Part shown: positions 7,845 to 15,600 of the stretch, one piece after another
Layout of the letters: every line of letters begins with the position of its first letter
How positions within the stretch are numbered: the first letter of the stretch is position 1
The notes under the pieces: generated by a model
Told to the model about the DNA's origin: nothing
The model's database searches: none
The model's input: only the letters and a program-made list of their open reading frames with translations
Assembly: GCF_021190915.1 (NCBI RefSeq)
Contig: NZ_JAIOAP010000015.1
Coordinates: 62,001 to 126,000, forward strand
Direction: 5' to 3'
Length of the DNA: 64,000 bases
Source: Cohnella silvisoli
GTDB lineage: Bacteria; Bacillota; Bacilli; Paenibacillales; Paenibacillaceae
Translations under genes and position numbers: made by a program

Positions 7845-8915
7845 TTGAAAAACGATTCTGCAACACCCCGCAAAGTCGCCTTGGTCGTGGGCGCAAATGG
7901 TGTTATCGGCCGCAACCTCATCGATCACCTTACTACTCTCCCCGATTGGGACGTGATCGGCGTATCTCGTCGAGGCGGAGAGTCTAACAGCCGTGTTCGG
8001 TATGTGGCTGCGGACCTGCTCGATATAGACGACAGCCGTGAGAAGCTAAACGGTCTAACTGAGGTAACGCACATATTCTATGCCGCCTATCAGGACCGTC
8101 CGACTTGGGCGGAACTTGTTCCACCCAACCTCGCCATGCTGGTGAACGTCGTAGAAGCTATTGAACCGATCGCGCCGGGCTTGATACACATCAGTCTAAT
8201 GCAGGGATATAAAGTATATGGCGCTCATCTCGGTCCTTTCAAGACGCCAGCTCGGGAGACGGACGCTAACCACATGCCGCCCGAGTTCAATGTTGATCAG
8301 CAAAATTTCTTAGAACAACGGCAACAAGGCAAGGCTTGGACTTGGTCGGCGCTCCGTCCTTCCGTAGTTTGTGGCTTCTCGCTTGGAAATCCGATGAACC
8401 TTGCCATGGTTATTGCGATCTACGCCTCAATTTCGAAGGAGCTTGGACTTCCGCTGCGGTTTCCGGGTAAGCCGGGCGCGTACGACAGTCTCTTGGAAAT
8501 GACTGATGCCGGGCTCCTCGCGAAGGCGACGGTATGGGCGGCGACGGATGAGCGTTGCGCCAATAAGGCGTTCAACATCACGAACGGCGATCTGTTCCGC
8601 TGGAACGAATTATGGCCGAAGATCGCTCACTACTTCGGTCTAGAGACGGCACCTCCGCTGCAGATGTCATTGGACGTCGTCATGGCGGACAAGGAGCCGC
8701 TTTGGAACAAAATGGTCGAGAAGCATGGGCTTGCTCCGAATTCTTATAATGACGTATCTTCCTGGCGATTCGGCGATTTCGTGTTCTCGTGGGATTACGA
8801 TTTCTTCGCCGACGGAACGAAAGCCCGTCGACTAGGCTTTCACGAATTCATCGACACCGAAGCGATGTTTATGAACATCTTCGATGACTTCCGCCGGCGC
8901 AAAGTTATCCCATAA
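7845..8915 (+). CDS. SDR-family oxidoreductase, PRISE (iridoid synthase / progesterone 5-beta-reductase-like) type
   Basis: 356 residues from TTG at 7845, with GAAGGAG 10 nt upstream. The N-terminal Rossmann motif is G16-ANG-VIG22 and the acidic residue after strand 2 is replaced by SRRGG, which favours NADPH. The active-site signature of the atypical PRISE group, GYKVYG with its Lys and Tyr, is visible near residue 122, and LRPSVVCG follows. These enzymes reduce activated enones such as quinones, nitroolefins or terpenoid enals in the cytoplasm. The gene stands alone between a probable operator and a terminator; a convergent HxlR regulator lies beyond, a pairing typical for electrophile-detoxifying reductases. 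Confidence 0.8.
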   Translation: MKNDSATPRKVALVVGANGVIGRNLIDHLTTLPDWDVIGVSRRGGESNSRVRYVAADLLDIDDSREKLNGLTEVTHIFYAAYQDRPTWAELVPPNLAMLVNVVEAIEPIAPGLIHISLMQGYKVYGAHLGPFKTPARETDANHMPPEFNVDQQNFLEQRQQGKAWTWSALRPSVVCGFSLGNPMNLAMVIAIYASISKELGLPLRFPGKPGAYDSLLEMTDAGLLAKATVWAATDERCANKAFNITNGDLFRWNELWPKIAHYFGLETAPPLQMSLDVVMADKEPLWNKMVEKHGLAPNSYNDVSSWRFGDFVFSWDYDFFADGTKARRLGFHEFIDTEAMFMNIFDDFRRRKVIP

Positions 8916-8935
8916 CCTACCGTATGATATAAGAG

Positions 8936-8963
8936 AAGCCGGCCTTGTTTATGAGGTCGGCTT
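8936..8963. terminator. Intrinsic terminator between convergent SDR and HxlR genes
   Basis: Stem AAGCCGGCCT (8936-8945) pairs with AGGTCGGCTT (8954-8963) with one G-T pair and an 8-base loop. It sits between two convergent stops and may serve both. Confidence 0.65.
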
Positions 8964-8981
8964 CATTACGTTATGTTTAGC

Positions 8982-9344
8982 TTAAAACTGCGGATTTGAC
9001 AAAACGACAGCTTTCCCCCCGTACTTTCTCTCGATATGCGAATCCCCCCAACTGCACATCAGATGCAGGATCTCCTTTAGACTCCATCCGTAGTCCGTCA
9101 ACTCATACTCGACTTTTGGCGGGACCTGATTGTATGAAATCCGAAAGATAACGCCTTCCTCTTCAAGCTCCCGAAGTTGCTGCGTTAACATTTTTTGAGT
9201 AATTGAGGGGATCAAGCTTTTCAATTCATTGTTACGTTTCTTGCCAAATGTAAGATAGAAGAGAATCACAGGTTTCCACTTCCCTCCGATTACCTCCAGT
9301 GTTGCTTCTACCGCAGTATTGTAAATCTTATCAGACTCTTCCAT
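8982..9344 (-). CDS. HxlR-family transcriptional regulator
   Basis: 120 residues from ATG at 9344 behind GGGAGG; an upstream in-frame ATG at 9371 has only a weak site. The family core is clear: TLEVIGGKWKPVILFYL (helix 1), NELKSLIPSITQKMLTQQL (recognition helix), LEEEGVIFR and VEYELTDYGWSL (wing and last strand). HxlR proteins are cytoplasmic dimers that usually repress or activate a neighbouring reductase or transporter gene, in several cases through a redox-active cysteine; no Cys is present in the N-terminal region here, only one late (MCSWGD). Likely regulator of the convergent SDR gene, or of a transporter now reduced to a fragment just upstream. Confidence 0.85.
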   Translation of the reverse strand: MEESDKIYNTAVEATLEVIGGKWKPVILFYLTFGKKRNNELKSLIPSITQKMLTQQLRELEEEGVIFRISYNQVPPKVEYELTDYGWSLKEILHLMCSWGDSHIERKYGGKAVVLSNPQF

Positions 9345-9441
9345 TACACCCTGCCTCCCTTCTTTGGCCATTAAGTGCTCGTTATTGACATTATAACTGT
9401 AACCCGCATATTGCACGAATGCGCATTAGGGGAATAAGGGA

Positions 9442-9531
9442 ATGCTCCTCGTGGGCATGGCGATTATCGTTTCGCTGTTTAAGTTGAAGGGCGCCATTCA
9501 ACCGGAAACGGAGAAAGCCGCGGTTAACTAG
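9442..9531 (+). pseudogene. Remnant of a membrane-transporter C-terminus
   Basis: A 29-codon frame ending at TAG (9529-9531) reads as a last transmembrane helix plus tail: LLVGMAIIVSLFKLKGA then PETEKAAVN. This is the look of an MFS exporter end, but an in-frame stop lies at 9427-9429 and no ribosome site precedes it. It directly follows the divergently oriented HxlR gene, the usual place for an HxlR-controlled exporter, so most of that gene seems to have been deleted. Family assignment is tentative. Confidence 0.4.
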
Positions 9532-9574
9532 CTGTCTGCGCCGCTCCCCTCGCAACTGAGCAACCCTTGTACAC

Positions 9575-9608
9575 AGAAAAGCAGACTGCCATAGCAGCCT
9601 GCTTTTCT
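9575..9608. terminator. Bidirectional intrinsic terminator
   Basis: AGAAAAGCAG (9575-9584) pairs perfectly with CTGCTTTTCT (9599-9608), giving a T-rich 3' arm in either direction. It ends the leftward NTR/TIMP-like gene, whose stop is 6 bp away. Confidence 0.75.
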
Positions 9609-9613
9609 ATGCG

Positions 9614-10111
9614 TTATTTTTTGAACCGTAATTTAGCTCTAAATATTACCATTGAGATTGTTATTGCGCATACAAATACAGCAAGTATTATTAGTAAATA
9701 TTTATTAACACTCTCGGGTTCTGTTAGATGGTTCAGGGCTCGAATATCTTTGCTTGCCTCGGCAATTAGTTTATTGCCACTACAAAGAGTGGTTGTTTCT
9801 TTTCCTTTCAAATTCTCAGTAAAAACTAAATACTTATTTCCTTTTTCAAATTCAGTTCCACACATTCCAAAGAAACCGCTAATCACATAATTATCAGCGA
9901 GGTGGCCCTTCCAGACCTTATCTACACTAAAAATATTTCCGCCTTCTTTATCTTTACTAACCAAAGTACCTGTGAACACGACGCTAGATAGCTCGAATCT
10001 TTCTTGGACGCTGGGTTCGCCGCAACTACAAGCAAACGCTTTATTAGGGCTAAGTACACAAACACTAATTATCATACATATAAACAAAACAGTTGGTACC
10101 ATTCTTTTCAT
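9614..10111 (-). CDS. Secreted, membrane-anchored NTR/TIMP-like protein
   Basis: 165 residues. Residues 1-27 are a signal peptide (MKRMVPTVLFICMIISVCVL...AFA) and the mature protein begins CSCGEPSVQERFELSSVVFTG, the Cys-x-Cys start typical of netrin/TIMP-like domains. Further paired cysteines (FGMCGTEF, TTLCSGN) and a VWKG strand fit the bacterial members. A transmembrane helix at about 139-158 with a basic tail anchors it outside the membrane. In animals the free N-terminal Cys chelates the zinc of metalloproteases; bacterial function is unproven. The gene is AT-rich compared with its neighbours, which suggests separate ancestry. Start ATG follows GGGGTG. Confidence 0.7.
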   Translation of the reverse strand: MKRMVPTVLFICMIISVCVLSPNKAFACSCGEPSVQERFELSSVVFTGTLVSKDKEGGNIFSVDKVWKGHLADNYVISGFFGMCGTEFEKGNKYLVFTENLKGKETTTLCSGNKLIAEASKDIRALNHLTEPESVNKYLLIILAVFVCAITISMVIFRAKLRFKK

Positions 10112-10203
10112 TTATCTGACACCCCACAATTAGTCGACGTAATCACTGATATAGACGGATACTGGAAAATATAGTTGCGTTTACCTGCCTGCTTAACGCA
10201 ATG

Positions 10204-10228
10204 ACGGCTGCCTCGCGGCAGCCGTTTT
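10204..10228. terminator. Intrinsic terminator
   Basis: Perfect 9-bp stem ACGGCTGCC / GGCAGCCGT (10204-10212 and 10217-10225) with tetraloop TCGC, followed by TTT on the plus strand. It lies after the stop of the leftward dioxygenase gene. Confidence 0.6.
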
Positions 10229-10290
10229 CCAAGTATCGATCATCCGTTGAAAGCCGACTATAAGGGACAGCCCAATGTTCTAAATTCAAC

Positions 10291-10959
10291 TCACACGCTG
10301 AAAGCCGCCCCTGCCCATTCGTATTCAGGATCTTCCTGAGTGCCGTCCTTGTAGGTCGAGATGAGCGCCCAGCGATCTTTGCCCGAGACGTTAGGATAAG
10401 AAGCGTGGAAAAGGAGATCATGAAAGATGATCGCATCGCCTTGCGAAGCCTCTAGATCTATGATTTTCGACGAATCGAGATCCTCTGTCCTAATGCGGTT
10501 CACGAAACCGTTGCCATCGGTCGCTTCGGCTCCATGTGAGACGAACCCCTGCAAATGAGATCCGGGAACGATCCTCAAGCAACCATTACTCGGCGTAGCT
10601 TCGTCCAGTGCGATCCACACCGAATATTTATGGCTGCCTTTCCAATACGGATAATCCTGATGCCAAGGCGAACCGAAGTCCGTTGCCGCATTTTTGAATA
10701 CGACTTTGTCGCTTAGGAAAATAACATGATCGCCTATGATTTCTTTCAGAGAAGCAACTAAACGCGGATGAGCTGCCGCCTCTTTGAATAACGGACTAAG
10801 GATGGACAGTCCGACCAGCACCCCGGATTTGCCAACGTCTTTCGTTTCCAGAATGCGTTTGCACTCCTCGTTATATGCTTGAGCCTCTTGAATCGAGAAT
10901 AAGTTATTGATAACGACATAACCCTCTTGGGCAAACTTTTCTTTTATTAAGTTACTCAC
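10291..10959 (-). CDS. Phytanoyl-CoA dioxygenase (PhyH) family Fe(II)/2-oxoglutarate oxygenase
   Basis: 222 residues from GTG at 10959 with AAGGAG upstream. The 2-His-1-carboxylate facial triad is visible as H100-x-D102 (SPWHQDYPYW) and H185 (LLFHASYPN), with R196 (DRWALIS) placed to hold 2-oxoglutarate. PhyH enzymes hydroxylate small molecules such as ectoine, acyl-CoAs or natural products; the substrate here is unknown. The start overlaps the stop of an AraC regulator (GTGA), so the two are translated together and the regulator probably senses the substrate or a related sugar. Confidence 0.85.
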   Translation of the reverse strand: MSNLIKEKFAQEGYVVINNLFSIQEAQAYNEECKRILETKDVGKSGVLVGLSILSPLFKEAAAHPRLVASLKEIIGDHVIFLSDKVVFKNAATDFGSPWHQDYPYWKGSHKYSVWIALDEATPSNGCLRIVPGSHLQGFVSHGAEATDGNGFVNRIRTEDLDSSKIIDLEASQGDAIIFHDLLFHASYPNVSGKDRWALISTYKDGTQEDPEYEWAGAAFSV

Positions 10960-11783
10960 GCGGTGAACACTCCTTCTGGAGAAAATGATTTCTCGTTCTT
11001 CTGGATTTCAGTTGGCGTAAGGCCGACAGTACTTTTTATCATTCGTGCGAAATGGTAAGAGGTCTTAAAACCGCAGCGTTCAGCAACTTCTCCTATAGGC
11101 AAGCCGGTCGTACGAAGCAGTTCGACTCCCCGCAGCACCCGATAATTCCATAAATACTGCATAGGTGTCAGAGATTCATGTTGACGAAACAGACGAAGGA
11201 GGTGTCCTGTCGACACGAGGGCGGCATTGGCGAGCTCAGCCAATGACAGTTCCTCGCGGAATCTCTCCTTGATGAACGATTTTGTGAGCGATACCGCCGG
11301 GTGAACGTTAGAAGCGAAATGTTTACCGCACTCTTCGGCGTAAAGCTGGAATGCGCCCAGAGCAAGCGTATGACGAACGGTACTGTCCGGAAAATCCTGC
11401 TGTTGCAGCCCGACGAGAATATCGACAAGTTGGTTCATCCGCTCCGATATAGGCAGTATCCCCGGCAGCCGCGCCAATTGTACCAACACGTCCTCCTCGA
11501 TCTCGTACGAGTGTATCGTTATCCAACGATGCCAAGTTTCTGTCTTTTCCGAGAAAGCAATACGTATCATTGTGTCTGGCATGAGCAGAACTACGTGGCC
11601 AGGGAGAACCTCGGTCACCTGCCCATCGATATCCAGAAACATCGATCCCGTATGCAGGAGCACGAGCTGCAGTTCTCGCTGAGGTCTTGGTCCGTATAGT
11701 TGGCCAGGCGGATTAGTGATCGTTCCTGCATAACATTCCTTTACCTTAAAGGTTGGAACCGGTCCCTCTTCCATCATCGCCAT
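10956..11783 (-). CDS. AraC-family regulator with N-terminal cupin
   Basis: 275 residues from ATG at 11783 with GGAGGT at 6 nt. Residues about 10-140 form a cupin arm (LQLVLLHTGSMFLDIDGQV, VLPGHVVLLMPDT), the effector-binding part, and about 170-265 the paired helix-turn-helix (ELSLAELANAALVSTGHLLRLF; GEVAERCGFKTSYHFARMIK). Such regulators usually activate a sugar or catabolic gene when ligand binds. The downstream dioxygenase overlaps its stop by 4 bp and is the obvious target. Confidence 0.85.
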   Translation of the reverse strand: MAMMEEGPVPTFKVKECYAGTITNPPGQLYGPRPQRELQLVLLHTGSMFLDIDGQVTEVLPGHVVLLMPDTMIRIAFSEKTETWHRWITIHSYEIEEDVLVQLARLPGILPISERMNQLVDILVGLQQQDFPDSTVRHTLALGAFQLYAEECGKHFASNVHPAVSLTKSFIKERFREELSLAELANAALVSTGHLLRLFRQHESLTPMQYLWNYRVLRGVELLRTTGLPIGEVAERCGFKTSYHFARMIKSTVGLTPTEIQKNEKSFSPEGVFTA

Positions 11784-12000
11784 CGCTATACCTCCACCTC
11801 TGTCCTCTATCTAAAATAACTGATTCCCATTTAATTGAAAATGCATGGGAGAGGCTTTTTTGTGTCTGAGATGATCATTTATTATGGGCTGCTCTGCCAA
11901 GCATATCAAAGAGGCCCCTGCTATGCTCGTCCTAATACCATTGTGTGAGAATCATCAGCATAAAGAAGGTTCAATTTTAAAAACTGACGACATCAAAGAT

Positions 12001-12026
12001 GAGCCGGCTACAGTGGTAGCCGGCTC
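12001..12026. terminator. Perfect hairpin, possible terminator
   Basis: GAGCCGGCTAC (12001-12011) pairs with 12016-12026 across the loop AGTG. On the minus strand it is followed by ATCTTTG, a weak T-run. It falls just past the HIT fragment and may end leftward transcripts from the YCII gene. The rest of 11784-12047 shows nothing convincing. Confidence 0.45.
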
Positions 12027-12047
12027 AAGTGTTCCGTTAGCATCTGC

Positions 12048-12203
12048 CCATTCAATCTCAGTTAGTTCAAAAACATTTTCCCTATGGAATCGTGGTACGA
12101 TAACTCCTGAGCCAATTAATATCTCTTGCGGCATTTGAAAGAAAATACAGTTCTCATTACTTAAAATTTGTGTCCGGAAGACCGGCCGTGATGCGATTTC
12201 TTC
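12048..12203 (-). pseudogene. Fragment of a HIT (histidine triad) family protein gene
   Basis: Immediately after the YCII stop and in the same frame, 52 codons read as the N-terminal third of a HIT protein: CIFFQMPQEILIGSGVIVP then HRENVFELTEIEW, a block characteristic of one group of bacillar HIT hydrolases. There is no start codon with a ribosome site, and homology stops after EIEW; the frame runs on in unrelated sequence to TGA at 11957-11955. The region that should hold the His-x-His-x-His nucleotide-binding triad is missing. Recognition is from memory of the family pattern, without a search. Confidence 0.55.
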
Positions 12204-12497
12204 TTAAAAATCACTTACAACAGGCTGCCAAGGATATACTACCGGATTTAACAAAAAATTTTCTACTGCAGGATCTTTAAAGATTAAACCATTTAATATT
12301 CCTTCATCTTCAATATCAATAATTATCATTCCTCCAGTATGGTTTGAAAAAGGGCCTCCAGAATGAATTTTCAGTTCATTATTTTCTTCTCTGATTTTTA
12401 ACCAATATTCCTTATGACCATTCCATTGTTGTTCCCAAAATGGTTTCTCTTTGTTCCAAATAAGCCCTTGAGTAAATAGAATTACATATCTTCTCAT
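12204..12497 (-). CDS. YCII-related domain protein
   Basis: 97 residues from ATG at 12497, set by AGGGG 8 nt upstream; a GTG three codons earlier overlaps that site. The sequence YVILFTQGLIWNKEKPFWEQ, then GPFSNHTGGMIIIDIED and FKDPAVENFLLNPVVYPWQPV, follows the ferredoxin-like YCII fold: early beta strand, central gly-rich strand, and the late DPF-type motif. YCII proteins are small cytoplasmic dimers, a few shown to be dehydrochlorinase-like or sigma-linked, most unassigned. AT-rich relative to neighbours. Confidence 0.65.
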   Translation of the reverse strand: MRRYVILFTQGLIWNKEKPFWEQQWNGHKEYWLKIREENNELKIHSGGPFSNHTGGMIIIDIEDEGILNGLIFKDPAVENFLLNPVVYPWQPVVSDF

Positions 12498-12587
12498 TCG
12501 ATCCACCCCTAAATTATGTGATATAATTCACATACATTTGTTGGTAGTCTACTTGATTTTACCTTTCTTCTTTGCTCTGTCGACAAA

Positions 12588-12613
12588 GACCGGGACAATT
12601 TACTATCCCGGCC
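12588..12613 (-). terminator. Intrinsic terminator of the GH99-like gene
   Basis: Minus-strand stem GGCCGGGA (12613-12606) pairs with TCCCGGTC (12595-12588) with one wobble, then TTTGTC. It lies 24 bp past the stop of the large secreted glycoside-hydrolase-like gene, the end of the transporter operon. Confidence 0.7.
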
Positions 12614-12637
12614 TTCGCGCAATACCTGCAGGAAGTC

Positions 12638-15600
12638 TTATGGACCTGTTGTCACCGTACGGATTTCCACATCATCGAGGTAGTAACTTCCTGTTCCTGC
12701 TGGAAAATCCGTATACACAAACATGAACGTATCTGTAAGCACTCCCGTTTCCTGAATGGTGTATGTGCCCGATACCTGCTTCCATTTGTTTTCACTCAGT
12801 GCCGGGCTATTCAGGATAGCAATTTGTTTATTTACACCATCTACCTTGTAGTTAAGACAAATTCGCAGAACAGAACCGGCGGTAGATCCCGGAGCCAACT
12901 TAGCCCAGGCAGAATAATAAAAGGTCTGACCGTTGGGTATGGGTGTGGCAGTCGGGAAATGTATGCTTCCATACACATTGTTCTTAGTCACTAGTAGTGA
13001 CTGAGTGCCACTGTGAGACTCCGCCTGAGTCAACTGCTGCGTAATCGCATACCCTGAATAATGGGTGACACTATCCTCAAATCCGGGGTCTGTAACTAGA
13101 TTGCTCCCGTATACCGGAGGCGAAGTAACCGTAACCACAGATGATGCGGAGTAGTTGCCATCCAGGGAGCGGGCGGTAATGGTTGCCGTACCTGATGCCA
13201 CTCCGTACACCGCCCCGTTCGCATCCACAGTGGCCGCTGCCGGGTTGCTGGAGCTCCACAGCACTTCCCGTTGCACTGCCGTAAGCGGCTGCACCGTCGC
13301 AGACAGGACATCAGTTTGACCTATATTGAGAGATAGAGTGGTTTTGTTCAAGCTTACTCCCGTGGCGTACACCCATTGGGACGTCGGGGTGTAGCTGATG
13401 GGACGAACCTCTACATCGTCAAGATAATAAATTCCCGGCGCTGCAGGCTTGTCGGGATACACATAGAAGTTGACATCTGTTACAGTTCCCGTCTCTTTGA
13501 TGTTGTAAACGCCTTGAACCTGTTTCCACCCTGTAGTGCTAAGAGGTTCACTTGTGACAAAATAAAACTGTTTGCTCACGCCGTCCACCTTATAAACCAG
13601 ACAAAGCCGCAATAACGTCCCTGAGGCAGTACCTGAGCCAAGCTTCGCTCGAACGGAATAATAGTAATCCTGCCCCTTCTGGATAGCTGCCGGGAAAATG
13701 ATTGAAGCATATGGCGCCTGTGCGGTAACCTTCAGCGACTGTCTTCCGCTGTATGCCTCCGAAGTCGTAATCTGAGAGGTGCTAAGATATCCGGAGTTCC
13801 TTATAGTCTGATCCTCGAAGCCCGGCATTACAATCAGGTTCTCTCCTTTAATGGCTGCCCGCTCTTTCAAATCCAGTACGATGGAATCCAGACTGAATGG
13901 CCCTGTCCCATTGGCTGGAATGACCTTTAATTGGTCCAAAACACCGTTCCATGCTATAACCGCTGTGGGATCAAATACATACTCCCGGTATATCGTATCC
14001 TCTGTCACTACCGGTCTCTCCAGCACCTGTGTTGTGTTCCAGACACTTTCTCCCGTCTTGCGGTAGAAGATTTGCGCCTCGCTGCCGTCCGTGCCATTCA
14101 TGGCAGTCAAACGGATGCGTTTGACTGCCTCTAGAGGAATACCTAGCTCACTAGGAGATAAAAGCGCCGGTTCTGTGCCTGTGGAAGTGCCCGTCATTTT
14201 GCCGCCACTTGCCGCAAGTGCAGAAATTTGGCTGTCAGCTGTCCACCCCTGGATGCTGTCAAAGTTCCACACGACAGAATCCGTGTATATGGAAAGCTTT
14301 TTGGCTCCTCCATCCCAATTCACAACATATCCCAAAGCGTCTTGGAAAAATTTTATAGGAACCATCAATGTCCCATCCGTCAGAAGTTGGGGCGCAACCG
14401 GCAGCACAACGGTCTGCAGTCCTACTGAAGCCGCCGCGTTGCCAGCCTCCAACTTCAGCACCTTGCCGTCCTTCTCCGCGATCAGCGCCTGCTCCGCGGG
14501 ATCCCATTCCGTCGGTGTCCCTGTGAGTGAGAATACATCTGCAGCAGGAACCATCACCGTACTGCCGCTCAGTTCCGGCGCATGCTTCACACGCTTTAGT
14601 TTTTGGTCAATGTATATTCTATTTTCTGCATTTGAAACCTGTACGGCGCTGATCTCATCAATACTGAAAGAGCCTGGGCTGGTAATAGGATCTATGCGAA
14701 TTTGTGTAATTTGGCCGGACCACTTTTTTCCGTTCCACATAGGTACCAGATAATCCGTAAAGGATCCATTCGTTCGAGCCACAAAAAATCTGGTGGATTT
14801 ATCCTCGCTCCAAGCGCCGTCATCTGAAGTGATAAAGAAGATCTGCCCCTCCGACTCCACTTCGCTGCTCATCCTCAGCTTAATATAAGGGACATCTTCG
14901 GCTAGAAAGTTTAAGCCCGGAGGAGACATCAGACCCGGATCATTACCAACAGATTCCCCCGAATACGTGCCGTTCGCAACAATTAGATTGTCAATCTGCT
15001 TCTCTAGCGTCCAGCCTTCGCTATCGCCAGGAGTATCAAACAACCAGCTTTCCGCAAACCCGGTTCCGACTGTTGGTTCGGCCGCCATTAGATTGGGAAG
15101 CGTCCGTCCCGGTGGGTAGAGCGTTCCTAACCTATCCTTCTGTCCGGCAGTTGGCGAAGCATCTACATGAGGGCCTTCCTCTGCGAATACATCGCGGATG
15201 GCGTCCAAATACCCGAATCTTTCTAAATCTGTAGGCATGATGAAGTGTCCTTCGCCAAACTCGTTCCAGTTGTCTAGCATGACGACTCGTTTCCCAAGGC
15301 TGCCTGTGGGAAGTGACGGAATAAAATCATCCTTGGTCCATAACGCTAACGACTTGAATTGTTCGGGAGTAGCGAAATACCCCTTCAAACCTCCCCATGG
15401 AAGCAAGTCCTTGCCCATGCTCAACGTAGCTACAAGATCAATGGCATCTGCATCCCTTTGCTGTTCCATCTTGCTTTGGGCAACACCGGGATTTCCACCG
15501 AACAGCCCCCAGTCATAAGCATAAATTGCGTCGAAGCCCGCCGCCGACATATCGAGCATCTCCTGTTGATAGGTTCCCTTATATGAGCTAAGAATGATGG

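Noticed and set aside
11884..12138. 84-codon plus-strand frame
   Set aside because: No ribosome site and no plausible protein; the opposite strand carries the HIT fragment, which explains the sequence better.
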